The translations under genes and the position numbers were made by a program. Shown here one piece after another: positions 55,258-63,549 of a stretch of 64,000 nucleotides of DNA. The notes under the pieces were generated by a model that was not told the origin of the DNA, did not search any database, and was given only the letters and a program-made list of their open reading frames with translations. Each line of letters starts with the position of its first letter. Position 1 is the stretch's first letter. Source of the stretch: Palsa-504 sp963767565 (GTDB taxonomy: Bacteria > Actinomycetota > Actinomycetes > Streptosporangiales > Streptosporangiaceae); assembly GCA_963767565.1 (NCBI GenBank), contig CAVYEG010000003.1:62001-126000 (forward strand), written 5' to 3'.

Positions 55258-56453
55258 TAGTCGCAGGAAGAAGTGGAGACGGCCGAGGTCATGTGCTCGC
55301 CCGCCGCGGCGTCGGCGGACACCTGGGCGGCGGTCAGGGCGAAGCCGGTGTCGTTCACGCCGACCGCCGCGGCGAACACCACCCCGTCCACGGTTCCGGC
55401 CGGCGACAGCAGCGGGCCGCCCGAGTTACCCGACTCGACCACGGCCCGTATCTCGTAGATCTGGCGGGTAACGGTGCTTGTCTCGTAGATGTTGGGTCCT
55501 TCGGCGTCCTGGACGCCGCCGATCCTGGCCGGCACCGTGTGCAGGCCCATGGCGTCCAGGGGATAGCCGGCCACGACCGCGTTGTCGCCGGGATTGGCCT
55601 GGCCGGCGAAGTGCAGCGGCGGCAGGTCGAGTCCTGGGACATCCAAGATGGCCACGTCGATCTGCGGGTCGTAGAAGACGACGGTGGCGTTGTAGTGCGA
55701 ACCGGTGTCGGTGGTGACGGTCTGATCCGCGGTCACGCCCGCCACCACGTGCGCGTTGGTGAGGACGTGCTGCGGCGAGATGACGAAGCCCGAGCCCTCG
55801 ATGGAGCGCTGGCAGCTGGGCGCCACCCCCTGGATCTTCACCACGCTGGAGCGGGCGGCCAGGAATCCCGGGCTGTCGAGCACGGCGGGATCGGGGGCCG
55901 GGATGGCCAGGATGCGCTCCGCGCCGATCCCGCTGAACACCTCGGCGTAGGTGCTGTTGCTGGCCAGCAGCCTGCGGAAGTCGGAGAACATGGTCCGGGC
56001 GGGCGACGGCATGAACTTGTCCAGGCCCCCGAGCACGATCGAGTTGTTGACCTGCGAGTCGACCACGGGGAACGGCGACTCGATCAGCACGGACCCCACG
56101 ACCCAGGCGATCAGCAGCACCGACAGCATGCTGACCACCGAGCCGCCGACCGAATCGAGCACCGTGGCCGAGTGCCAGGTGACCGTGGAGCGCATGGCCG
56201 CCCCGATCGACGAGGCGATGAACTGGCCGATCACGGCGAAGCTGACCAGCAGCACCACGGCGATGACATCCTGCTGGGTCTGGCCGCCGACCAGGGCCCG
56301 GGAGATGCTCGGCCCGAACTCCGCGCCCAGCAGCGCGCCGCCCACGAAGCCGAAAAAGCTGAGCACGCCGACGATGAAGCCCTGCCGGTACCCGGACACG
56401 GCGAACGCGGCGACAACCACGATCAAGATAAGGTCGAGCACATCTCCGTGCAC
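55257..56453 (-). CDS. marP: MarP-type membrane serine protease (CvpA-like TM + trypsin-like domain)
   Basis: A 398-residue periplasm-facing protease. The N-terminal CvpA-like part has four hydrophobic helices (about 5-150; VLDLILIVVVAAFAVSGYRQG). The trypsin-fold domain (about 200-395) has the triad His in VLTNAHVV, Asp in PQIDVAILDV and Ser in ESGNSGGPLL. Two further Cys (CQRSIEG and the near-terminal SSCD) could form a disulfide, as in mycobacterial MarP, which is needed for acid and oxidative stress resistance. GTG 56453 starts the homology. Its 5' end overlaps the NUDIX gene by 31 bp, so they are co-transcribed. Confidence 0.9.
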   Translation of the reverse strand: MHGDVLDLILIVVVAAFAVSGYRQGFIVGVLSFFGFVGGALLGAEFGPSISRALVGGQTQQDVIAVVLLVSFAVIGQFIASSIGAAMRSTVTWHSATVLDSVGGSVVSMLSVLLIAWVVGSVLIESPFPVVDSQVNNSIVLGGLDKFMPSPARTMFSDFRRLLASNSTYAEVFSGIGAERILAIPAPDPAVLDSPGFLAARSSVVKIQGVAPSCQRSIEGSGFVISPQHVLTNAHVVAGVTADQTVTTDTGSHYNATVVFYDPQIDVAILDVPGLDLPPLHFAGQANPGDNAVVAGYPLDAMGLHTVPARIGGVQDAEGPNIYETSTVTRQIYEIRAVVESGNSGGPLLSPAGTVDGVVFAAAVGVNDTGFALTAAQVSADAAAGEHMTSAVSTSSCD

Positions 56454-57160
56454 GACCCTAACCGTATAGCGTTTCCCGCACTTCCTGGCCCGCCCGGACC
56501 AGGTGCCCAGTCGATCACCTCGGCGGGCACCCAGGGCCGCTCCCAGCCGGCCAGCGCGAGCAGGCGGTCGACCAGCAGGGCGGTGAATCCCCAGATCAGC
56601 AGGCCCCTGACCCGGAACGCCGGGGTGGTCTGCCCGGCCGGCGCCCGGACCACCACCCGAGCGGCGGGATCGGTCAGCTCGCTGACGCCGATCCGCTCCA
56701 CCGCGGCCACCTCGGCCGGGTCCACGGGTGCCACCGGGCCGGGCTCGCGCCACCAGGCCAGCACCGGGACGACCCGGAAGCCGGTGCGCGGGATGAACAG
56801 CTCGGGCAGGGTGCCGACGATGTCGACGCCGTCCGGGTCGACGCCCACTTCCTCGGCCGCCTCCCGCAGCGCCGCGGCCACCGGCCCGGAGTCGGTGGCG
56901 TCGATGGCGCCGCCCGGGAAGGCGGGCTGGCCCGCGTGCAGCCGCAGGTCGTCACTGCGCTGGATGAACAGCAGGTCGGGACCGTCGGGGCCAGCTCCGA
57001 ACAGGACGAGCACGGCTGAGGCCCGGCCGCCGGTGGCGGGCGGCCGGGCGTACGGTTCGGTCTCCGCCGCGGCGGCCGCCACGAACAGCTCGCGGAGCCA
57101 GGCTGGTCCCGGCCCGGCGGGGATGGCGGGCGCGGGCTGCGACCGGCTGCCCGCGGTCAC
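56423..57160 (-). CDS. NUDIX hydrolase, CoA pyrophosphatase-like
   Basis: A 245-residue protein from GTG 57160, which overlaps the nth stop. The Nudix box is complete: GGAIDATDSGPVAAALREAAEEVGV (in parts GGAID, REAAEEVG) with both catalytic Glu. The preceding LLFIQRSDDLRLHAGQPAFPGG includes the upstream motif typical of CoA diphosphatases. The C-terminal RVRGLLIWGFTALLVDRLL fits the same group. It sits between nth and marP, a conserved actinobacterial order (Rv3671c-Rv3674c region). Confidence 0.88.
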   Translation of the reverse strand: MTAGSRSQPAPAIPAGPGPAWLRELFVAAAAAETEPYARPPATGGRASAVLVLFGAGPDGPDLLFIQRSDDLRLHAGQPAFPGGAIDATDSGPVAAALREAAEEVGVDPDGVDIVGTLPELFIPRTGFRVVPVLAWWREPGPVAPVDPAEVAAVERIGVSELTDPAARVVVRAPAGQTTPAFRVRGLLIWGFTALLVDRLLALAGWERPWVPAEVIDWAPGPGGPGSAGNAIRLGSCTEMCSTLS

Positions 57161-57864
57161 GAGAACGGGCCGGGCTTGACCAGCTTCGCGGCCACCAGGG
57201 GATCGACGGGCCCCTCGCCGTAGGACGGGCACAGCCGGGCCAGCCCGCAGGCTCCGCAGGCGGGCCGCCGGGCGTGACACACCCGGCGGCCATGCCAGAT
57301 CACCCGGTGCGAGAGCATCGTCCAGTCCCGGCGCGGGATGAGCGTACCCACCTCGGCCTCGATCTTGACCGGGTCGTCGCTGGTGGTCCAGCCGAACCTG
57401 CGGGCCAGCCGCCCGAAATGCGTGTCCACGGTGATCCCGGGGATACCGAAGGCATTGCCCAGCACCACGTTAGCGGTCTTCCGGCCGACGCCCGGCAGCG
57501 TGACCAGGTCAGAGCGCCGCGGCGGCACCTCGCCGCCGAACCTGTCGCACAGCGCCTGGCCGAGTCCCATCAGGCTGTTGGCCTTGGCGTGATAGAACCC
57601 GGTCGAGGCGATGATCTTCTCCAGCTCGTCCCGGTCCGCGGCCGCGTAGTCCGCGGCGGTCGGGTACCTGGCGAACAGGGTCGGCGTGACCAGGTTGACT
57701 CCCTTGTCCGTGGTCTGCGCGGACAGGATCGTCGCCACCAGTAGCTCCAGCGGCGTGCTGAAGTTCAGCTCGGTGTGCGCGTCCGGGTACATCAGGGCCA
57801 GCTCGCGGTCGATCCGGCGGGCCCGGCGGACCAGGGCGGTGTGCGAAGGGGGCGCAGCGGTCAC
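57157..57864 (-). CDS. nth: Endonuclease III (DNA glycosylase/AP lyase)
   Basis: Base-excision repair of oxidised pyrimidines. The product is 235 residues. LELLVATILSAQTTDKGVN opens the HhH-GPD fold. The helix-hairpin-helix LPGVGRKTANVV holds the catalytic Lys, and TVDTHFGRLARR the catalytic Asp. The iron-sulfur loop C-x6-C-x2-C-x5-C is present as CHARRPACGACGLARLC. First gene of the nth-NUDIX-marP unit, each overlapping the next. Confidence 0.95.
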   Translation of the reverse strand: MTAAPPSHTALVRRARRIDRELALMYPDAHTELNFSTPLELLVATILSAQTTDKGVNLVTPTLFARYPTAADYAAADRDELEKIIASTGFYHAKANSLMGLGQALCDRFGGEVPPRRSDLVTLPGVGRKTANVVLGNAFGIPGITVDTHFGRLARRFGWTTSDDPVKIEAEVGTLIPRRDWTMLSHRVIWHGRRVCHARRPACGACGLARLCPSYGEGPVDPLVAAKLVKPGPFS

Positions 57865-57873
57865 GGTTCCAGC

Positions 57874-59802
57874 TTAGGCCGGCGAGGCGGCCGGTGCCTG
57901 CGCCGTGGACGTGGCGGAGGGCGTCCCGCTCGGCGATGCCGACGGACTGGGCGCCGGGCTGGACGGCGGCGGGGTCCAGGGCGGCCACGGCCGGTGGCCG
58001 GTCCCGGTGCCCGTGCCTGAGCCGGTCCCGGTTCCTGACCCGGAGCCGGTGCCTGACCCGGTCCCTGGCCCGGAGCCGGATCCTGACCCAGTCCCCGAGC
58101 CCGAGTCCGAGCCGGACGCCGTGCCCGGGCTCCAGCTCACCGAGACGGTCATGACCGTCGAGGATCCCGGGCCGGCGGCCGATGTTCCGGCCGGCGCCGC
58201 GCCGATGGAGATGACCGCGCTGCCGCTGCCCGCCTGCCCGGTCACCGTGATCGTGACGGACTGCCCGGGCTTCAGCGTTCCCTTCTTACTGCTCAGGCTC
58301 ACCTGCGACGAGGACGCGCTCGCCGTCCAGCTGACCGGCCCGCCCGCGGCGGTGAGGGTGATGGTCCCGGTCGAGGACGAGTCCAGCGTGAGGCTGTCGG
58401 GCGTCGCGGTCAGCGTCGCCGCGGACAACGACGCGGCGGCCGACGGCAGGACGGGCGCCTGTGACGACGTCACCGGCAGGGTGGCCGCCACGGCCAGGGC
58501 CTCGGTCTTGGTGGTGCCGTGCAGCACCGGCGGCAGCGACGAGCGGACGCTGCCCGGCCGCTTGACCTTGACCGGGACGGTGACGTCGTCCCCGCCGCCC
58601 GCCAGGACCGACGCGGACGCCGAGGGCGACGGTGCGATGGCCGGACCGCTGGCCCGCAAGGCGGTGGGGATGCCGCTGAAGCCGAGGACGGCGAACAGCG
58701 TGGTGACGGCGAGGGCACCCGCTCCGGCCACGATCGCCCGGCGGCCCGGCATCCGCCGCCGGCGGCTGGCCGGCGGCGGATCCTGGCGGCCCGTCCCGGC
58801 CGGGCGACCCGGCCCGGGCTGCGCCGCGGACGGGGCGCTGGGCCCGTCTTTGCGCGCGGGCACCGGCGCCGGAAGGACCAGCACCGGCGCCACCGGGATC
58901 TCCTCGGTGGGGGGTTCGGCCGGCACCGGGGCCTGGGCGGCCTGCTTGGGCGCGATCGCGAACACGTCGAAGGCCGGCCCGGCCGGTGCTTCGGCCGCGC
59001 CGGCCGCGGGCATCACCGGGAACCCGGCGGCGTTGAACTCCGAGGCCCGGCTGACCGCGAACTCGCGGTACGCCGAAAGCCGGGGGTCGGCGATGAACTT
59101 GAGCACCTCCAGCCGCGCCACCGTGGAGAACGCGGGCGCGGGCAGCAGGGTGAAGACGCGGGCCGCGGACACGTTGCGGGGCAGGTTCGGCCCGCAGTCC
59201 GGGCAGGCGCTGGCGTGCTCGAGCACCCGGTCCCTGATCGACGCGGTCATGAAGCCGGTCCAGCCGCTCATCATCTCGGCGCGGGCCGGGCAATCGTAAT
59301 TTCTCCTGATCAGGACCTCGGCGCCCAGGCCGCGCTCCAGGTTCTGCTTGGCCCGGTCCAGGAGTTCCTCCGCTGGCGCGGGCGGCAGGCCGAGCACCAG
59401 GCTCAGGTCCATGTCGTGCCTGAGGGCGAGTTCCAGCGCCTCGAGTTCGTCGGGCTGGATGCTCATGGCCGCGTTCCAGGCCATCAGCCGCGAATCGGCA
59501 TCAAGCTGGTCCGGCCGGGCGGGGGGCTCATCGGCGTCCGAAGCGGGAACAGCCTCGCGCCGGCGGCATTCCGCGCGAGCCAGCGAATAAAGCCATGGAC
59601 CGAGCAATTTGCCAGAAGCCAGGCGCTCGATATGCGCAGCGGCGACAATCAGGGTATCGCGCACCACGATCTGCGCATTCTCGCGATTTCGGAGCATACA
59701 CCAGCAGTAGCGGAAGAGCCGGTCACCATACGCGTCAAAGAGGTCAGCGACCGCGCCTGGGGAGCTTGTACGCAGCGCGGCCGCGAGCTGGGGGTCATTC
59801 AT
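57874..59802 (-). CDS. Sigma-70-like (ECF) protein fused to a zinc anti-sigma domain, TM helix and extracellular tail
   Basis: A 642-residue composite. Residues about 5-90 resemble sigma region 2 (DLFDAYGDRLFRYCWCML), and about 105-165 a sigma-4-like segment (QPDELEALELALRHDMDLS, AKQNLERGLGAEVL). A zinc anti-sigma (ZAS) motif follows, H-x3-C-x2-C (EHASACPDC) with an upstream Cys (NYDCPAR). After a Pro-rich linker come a basic stop and one TM helix (about 355-378), then a Ser/Thr-rich outer region with a BACON/Ig-like domain and a (GSGT)n tail ending in Pro/Ser. ATG 59802 lacks a ribosome site; TATAAC lies 9 bases upstream, suggesting a leaderless mRNA. Confidence 0.75.
   Translation of the reverse strand: MNDPQLAAALRTSSPGAVADLFDAYGDRLFRYCWCMLRNRENAQIVVRDTLIVAAAHIERLASGKLLGPWLYSLARAECRRREAVPASDADEPPARPDQLDADSRLMAWNAAMSIQPDELEALELALRHDMDLSLVLGLPPAPAEELLDRAKQNLERGLGAEVLIRRNYDCPARAEMMSGWTGFMTASIRDRVLEHASACPDCGPNLPRNVSAARVFTLLPAPAFSTVARLEVLKFIADPRLSAYREFAVSRASEFNAAGFPVMPAAGAAEAPAGPAFDVFAIAPKQAAQAPVPAEPPTEEIPVAPVLVLPAPVPARKDGPSAPSAAQPGPGRPAGTGRQDPPPASRRRRMPGRRAIVAGAGALAVTTLFAVLGFSGIPTALRASGPAIAPSPSASASVLAGGGDDVTVPVKVKRPGSVRSSLPPVLHGTTKTEALAVAATLPVTSSQAPVLPSAAASLSAATLTATPDSLTLDSSSTGTITLTAAGGPVSWTASASSSQVSLSSKKGTLKPGQSVTITVTGQAGSGSAVISIGAAPAGTSAAGPGSSTVMTVSVSWSPGTASGSDSGSGTGSGSGSGPGTGSGTGSGSGTGTGSGTGTGTGHRPWPPWTPPPSSPAPSPSASPSGTPSATSTAQAPAASPA
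58000..58130. repeat. Simple repeats coding a Gly-Ser/Gly-Thr tail
   Basis: Six-base GGTCCC/GGAGCC-like units repeated about 20 times encode alternating GS/GT dipeptides near the C terminus of the sigma-fusion protein. Prone to length change and misassembly. Confidence 0.7.
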
Positions 59803-59859
59803 GGCGGAAAAGTTATAGCAATCGCGTGCGCCCAGCCAGCTATTCAACATAACGAGCGG

Positions 59860-60642
59860 TTAAACCAGTACTTTTTCCTTAGTGCACGGAAACGAATCAA
59901 TGCGCTGCGCTGATAAGTTCGCACCATTTAGCTCGCGGCCGGCCGGCGGGTGCACGGCACACACCGACGGATCGTAGGGTGCCGGGGCCAGCCGGGCGGC
60001 CAGCGGAGCCGTGTGCGGATCGGCCGGGTTGAGATGCCGCCCCGCCACCACGATCGCCACCTGGCGGGCGCCCGCCTGCTTGAGCGCGGCGGCGGCCGAC
60101 TGGGCGCTGGCCCCCGATACCCAGCTGTCCTCGAGCAGCAGCACGCCGGGGGCATCCGGTAGCCGGCCGGCCAGGAACCGGTCCGGATCGAGGTCACGGC
60201 CCTGGCGGCCGGGGCGGATGGCCAGCGGGGCGAGCGGCAGTCCCAGATGGGGCCCGACCAGGCGGAGCAGCGGGTGCGGTCCGGGGCGCCCGCAGCCGGT
60301 CGGCACCACGGCCAGGTGCGTGGGCGGCGGCATGCCCGCCTGGCGCCAGACGCAGGTGCCGTGATCGCGCAGGAAAACCAGCAGCAACGCCCGCAGGGAT
60401 GCCCGCGCCGGGGCGTCCGGCGCGGGCCCGGACTTGTACCGCCACAGGTCAGCTGCCCACGCCGTGCCCTTGACCGCATACGAGACAGGCACCACCGCGT
60501 CGGCCAGCAGCCCGGGTCCGAGCAGGTGATGACGCTCGCACTGGTAACAGCGGGCGTATCCGGGTCCGACCGGGCCGCGGCAGGTGGCGCAGTCCGGCCC
60601 GGCGGGGCGCGGCCTGACCTGATACAGCACCGGGGCTGGCAT
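59860..60642 (-). CDS. ComF/phosphoribosyltransferase-like protein with zinc finger
   Basis: A 260-residue protein. A four-Cys knuckle near the N terminus (CATCRGPVG, RCYQCERH) resembles the ComF zinc site. A PRTase-type core has GVLLLEDSWVSGASAQSAAAAL, the PRPP-binding loop, with LAVVPTGCGRPGPHPL before it. ComF proteins act in DNA uptake; many actinobacterial relatives are of unknown role, so only the fold is claimed. The start is ATG 60642. The divergent NUDIX gene begins 84 bp away. Confidence 0.75.
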   Translation of the reverse strand: MPAPVLYQVRPRPAGPDCATCRGPVGPGYARCYQCERHHLLGPGLLADAVVPVSYAVKGTAWAADLWRYKSGPAPDAPARASLRALLLVFLRDHGTCVWRQAGMPPPTHLAVVPTGCGRPGPHPLLRLVGPHLGLPLAPLAIRPGRQGRDLDPDRFLAGRLPDAPGVLLLEDSWVSGASAQSAAAALKQAGARQVAIVVAGRHLNPADPHTAPLAARLAPAPYDPSVCAVHPPAGRELNGANLSAQRIDSFPCTKEKVLV

Positions 60643-60726
60643 GGGGCGATGCTACGGAGGGGCACCGACAAAACCCGCCGCGATGACCGCCGGGTGTAAT
60701 CTGGCTCGATCGACAGGAGCAAAGCC

Positions 60727-61284
60727 GTGCTGCCTGGCCCGGACGTCAAGATGCTCAGCACCGGCGTGGTCTACGAAGACAACTGGATGCGGCTGCGGCG
60801 GGACGAGATCGAGCGGCGCGACGGCTCGCGCGGCACTTACGCGGTGGTGGAGAAGCCCGACTTCGCACTCGTCATCCCGGCCGAGAACGACGGCTTTCAC
60901 CTGGTTGAGGAGTACCGTTACCCGATCGGGCGGCGGACCTGGTCCTTCCCGCAGGGCGGATGGCCGGCCGGGCAGAGCGGCAGCCCCGAGGAGCTGGCCC
61001 GGCTCGAGCTCAGCCAGGAGACCGGCCTGCGGGCCGGCACGCTGGTCAAGATCGGGTTCCTGCACTGCGCCCACGGCATCACCACCCAGGGCGGGCACTT
61101 CTTCGTCGCCACCGGGCTGGAACCGGGCCCGCCGGAGCGGGAGCGCGAGGAACAGGACATGCGCCAGGAATGGGTGCCCAGGGCCAGGTTCGAGGCGATG
61201 ATCGGCGAGAGGATCATCACCGACGACTCCACCCTGGCCGCCTACGCCCTGCTGCTGATCAGCGAGCGCGCCCGGGATCAGTAG
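60727..61284 (+). CDS. NUDIX-fold hydrolase with altered Nudix box
   Basis: A 185-residue protein like ADP-ribose pyrophosphatases (VYEDNWMRLRRDEIE, VVEKPDFALVIP, LVEEYRYPIGRRTWSFPQGG). The Nudix box should read REUxEExGU but is LELSQETGL: the Arg is Leu and the first Glu of the EE pair is Gln. At least one metal ligand is therefore lost while the fold motifs persist. GGAG precedes GTG 60727. Activity may be weak or non-hydrolytic. Tail overlaps the convergent AbiEi-like gene by 26 bp. Confidence 0.8.
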   Translation: MLPGPDVKMLSTGVVYEDNWMRLRRDEIERRDGSRGTYAVVEKPDFALVIPAENDGFHLVEEYRYPIGRRTWSFPQGGWPAGQSGSPEELARLELSQETGLRAGTLVKIGFLHCAHGITTQGGHFFVATGLEPGPPEREREEQDMRQEWVPRARFEAMIGERIITDDSTLAAYALLLISERARDQ

Positions 61285-62233
61285 CGACCGTACGCAGGTT
61301 CAGCGGCGACCGGCCGCGGGCACCTTCGAGAGCAGCCCGGATGTCGCGCAGCACCCGCGCAGGCTGGGTCCGGATCTCCTTGGGCGTGAACCGCAGAACG
61401 ACAATCTGGTGGACGCTCATCCGCCGTCCGCGGGCGAGCGTGCTGGCGTGATCATGGGGGGACGTGTGCCATTCCCGCGAGTCGACCTCGACCGCCACGC
61501 CGAACTGCGGCCACCACGCGTCCGGCATGGCCACGAACTCATCCCCGGAGAACAGGCTGGCGTTGAACAACGGCATCGGCAGCTCGGAGGTAGCCAGCAG
61601 GTCTTTGAGGTCGCCTTCGGCCGCCGACCGGATTCCCTCGGCGACGTCCGTCAGCGCCTCCCGGAACAGGGCCGACCCGAACGTCGGCCCGGCGGTGAGC
61701 TCGGCGTGGAGATCCGGCACCTGGCAGGCCCCTCGCTGGACGGCATCGGCGATCACCGCGCGCACGTCCCGCAGGCTGGCCAGATCGCGCACGGCATCGG
61801 CCACCGCGCGGCTGGGCAGCGCATAGCGCAGCGGGCCGAAGGCCGAGCACCGGCTGGGCACGCGGGTGGAGCGGTGCACACGGGCGAAGCCCGTATCACG
61901 GCGGTTCCGCGACGCCGGTACCAGCACGTCCACGAGGTCCGCGTCCGGGCCGCGGATACGGTGATGGCGCACGGCCGCCGGACCAGTGATCACGCTGCCG
62001 CGGCCGCCGTAGAGCAGCGCGGCCATTTCTTGCTGGACGATCGTCGGCGTGCCGGTCGTGGCGACGTACACGCCGGGCAGCAGGCCGCGCCACGGACCGC
62101 CGACCCGCAGCCGGTGGTTCAGCGCGTGCCGGGTCAAGCCGGCCGCTAGTGCTTGCTCGCGCGAGATCACATCAAGCTGCCAGCCCAGTACGCGGCTGAG
62201 GGCGTCTCGATCAAGACGGGTAGATGGAGCCAT
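61259..62233 (-). CDS. AbiEi-like winged-helix / DUF559-type nuclease-fold protein
   Basis: A 324-residue protein. The N-terminal segment VISREQALAAGLTRHALNHRL matches the AbiEi antitoxin-type helix-turn-helix, followed by GLLPGVYVATTG. The C-terminal part has VAVEVDSREWHTSPHDHAST and VVLRFTPKEIRTQPARVLRDI, the DUF559 / Vsr-like endonuclease pattern. This two-part architecture is abundant in actinobacteria and usually orphaned; no AbiEii toxin gene is next to it. Role unproven, possibly a solitary defence or regulatory gene. Confidence 0.75.
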   Translation of the reverse strand: MAPSTRLDRDALSRVLGWQLDVISREQALAAGLTRHALNHRLRVGGPWRGLLPGVYVATTGTPTIVQQEMAALLYGGRGSVITGPAAVRHHRIRGPDADLVDVLVPASRNRRDTGFARVHRSTRVPSRCSAFGPLRYALPSRAVADAVRDLASLRDVRAVIADAVQRGACQVPDLHAELTAGPTFGSALFREALTDVAEGIRSAAEGDLKDLLATSELPMPLFNASLFSGDEFVAMPDAWWPQFGVAVEVDSREWHTSPHDHASTLARGRRMSVHQIVVLRFTPKEIRTQPARVLRDIRAALEGARGRSPLNLRTVATDPGRAR

Positions 62234-62352
62234 GCGGAAATCATGCCGCCCGCCTCTGACAAACCGGTCGTAAGCGCACCGCTGCTCAATGCGTACAAAT
62301 ACGGCCGAATGCCGCCAATTGGGCGGCCGGTCTTACGCCTGACCGCGAGGTT

Positions 62353-62414
62353 CAACCGGATCGATGCGCAATAGAGCCGGTTGTATCCGGCTTGGATGCA
62401 CATCGATCCGGTTG
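62353..62414. repeat. Nested perfect palindrome
   Basis: Outer arms CAACCGGATCGATG (62353-62366) and CATCGATCCGGTTG (62401-62414) are perfect. Inside, AGCCGG-TTGTAT-CCGGCT (62375-62392) forms a second stem. The structure is too symmetrical for chance. Confidence 0.8.
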
Positions 62415-62484
62415 CAAAGGGCCACGGGCGGGCGGCGGGCGGGGGCCCAGAGGCTTTTGGGGACGGTGGGGCTAACGTTTCGGT

Positions 62485-62643
62485 GAACGGGCGGGGGTTC
62501 GAGGAACGGGCGGGGGTTCGAGGAACGGGCGGGGGTTCGAGGAACGGGCGGGGGTTCGGGGAACGGGCGGGGTTCGGGGAACGGGCGGAGGTTCGGGGAA
62601 CGGGCGGAGGTTCGGGGAACGGGCGGAGGTTCGGGGAAGGGGC
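62485..62643. repeat. 19-bp tandem repeat array, about eight copies
   Basis: The unit is GAACGGGCGGGGGTTCGAG, with later copies reading GGGGTTCGGG or GGAGGTTCGGG and one copy a base shorter. Each unit contains GAAC...GTTC, a short inverted repeat. It lies just downstream of the LigD polymerase stop. Confidence 0.85.
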
Positions 62644-62649
62644 GAGAGC

Positions 62650-63549
62650 TTAGGGCTTCGGGGGATCGAGGAGGGGCGCGAACAGGTCGCCGTGGCGGGC
62701 CACCCGGTCCAGCACCGTCTCGGCGGTGAAGAACAGGTCCTGGGGCTGGCGGCAGGATGCCACCTCGTCCCAGCTGACCGGGGTCGAGACGGTGGGGAAC
62801 TGGCGGGCGCGCAGCGAGTAGGGGGCCACGGTGGTCTTGGCGCCGTTGTTCTGGCTCCAGTCGATCAGGACCTTGCCGGTGCGCAGCACCTTGGTCATCC
62901 GCGATACCACCCGCCGGGGCTGGTCGCGCTCGAGGCGTTCGGCGAAGGCGCGGGCCTGGTCGCTGGCCTGCTCGGAGGTCACGCCGGAGATCGGGGCGTA
63001 CAGCTGCAGCCCCTTGCCGCCCGAGGTCTTGGCCAGCGGCGCGAGACCCTCGGCCGCCAGCAGCGGCCGCAGGTCCTCCGCTACCCGGCAGCAGTCCACG
63101 ATGTTGGCCGGCGCGCCGGGGTCCAGGTCGAAGACGAGCAGGTCGGGCCGGCGGATCTCCGGCACCCGCCACTGCGGCACGTGCAGTTCCAGGCCGGCCA
63201 GGTTGCCGGCCCAGATGAGGGCGGGCAGGTCGTCGACCACGAGGTAGGTGATCGTGGTGCCCCTCCCCCGCGAGCTTTCCGAGGGTATCCGCGCGGTGCG
63301 GATCCAGTCCGGCCGGTGCTCGGTGACATGCTTCTGGAAGAACGCCTCGCCGTCGACGCCCTCGGGATAGCGCTTGAGGGTGAGCGGGCGGTCGGCCAGG
63401 TGCGGCAGCAGGACCGGCGCCACCCGCTGGTAGTAGTCGAGGACTTCGGCCTTGGTGAACCCGGTCTCCGGGTACAGCACCTTGGCCAGGTTGGTCAGCG
63501 TCAGCGTCCGGCCGTCCACCTGGACGGCGACCTTGGTCTCAGGGCTCAC
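62650..63549 (-). CDS. LigD polymerase-domain protein (non-homologous end joining)
   Basis: A 299-residue archaeo-eukaryotic primase-type polymerase that fills ends during Ku-dependent repair. LTNLAKVLYPETGFTKAEVLDYY and PLTLKRYPEGVDGEAFFQKH begin the family. LLVFDLDPG holds the catalytic Asp pair, TSGGKGLQLYAPI the phosphate/His-like loop, and VLIDWSQNNGAKTTVAPYSLR the third Asp. The GTG start overlaps the stop of the ligase gene upstream (restored frame), so the two are one operon. The separate polymerase and ligase resemble the split Streptomyces arrangement rather than the fused mycobacterial LigD. Confidence 0.92.
   Translation of the reverse strand: MSPETKVAVQVDGRTLTLTNLAKVLYPETGFTKAEVLDYYQRVAPVLLPHLADRPLTLKRYPEGVDGEAFFQKHVTEHRPDWIRTARIPSESSRGRGTTITYLVVDDLPALIWAGNLAGLELHVPQWRVPEIRRPDLLVFDLDPGAPANIVDCCRVAEDLRPLLAAEGLAPLAKTSGGKGLQLYAPISGVTSEQASDQARAFAERLERDQPRRVVSRMTKVLRTGKVLIDWSQNNGAKTTVAPYSLRARQFPTVSTPVSWDEVASCRQPQDLFFTAETVLDRVARHGDLFAPLLDPPKP

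Larger units (their letters stand above)
62234..62649. other. Gap with nested palindrome and 19-bp tandem repeats
   Basis: 416 bp between the AbiEi-like start and the LigD polymerase stop. It contains GCCGCC-caatt-GGGCGGC (about 62315-62333), the 62-bp nested palindrome (62353-62414) and the 19-bp repeat array (62485-62643). No coding bias is visible in any frame outside the array. Confidence 0.6.

Noticed and set aside
62485..62643. CRISPR array
   Set aside because: The 19-bp units are directly adjacent with no unique spacers and no cas genes are nearby.
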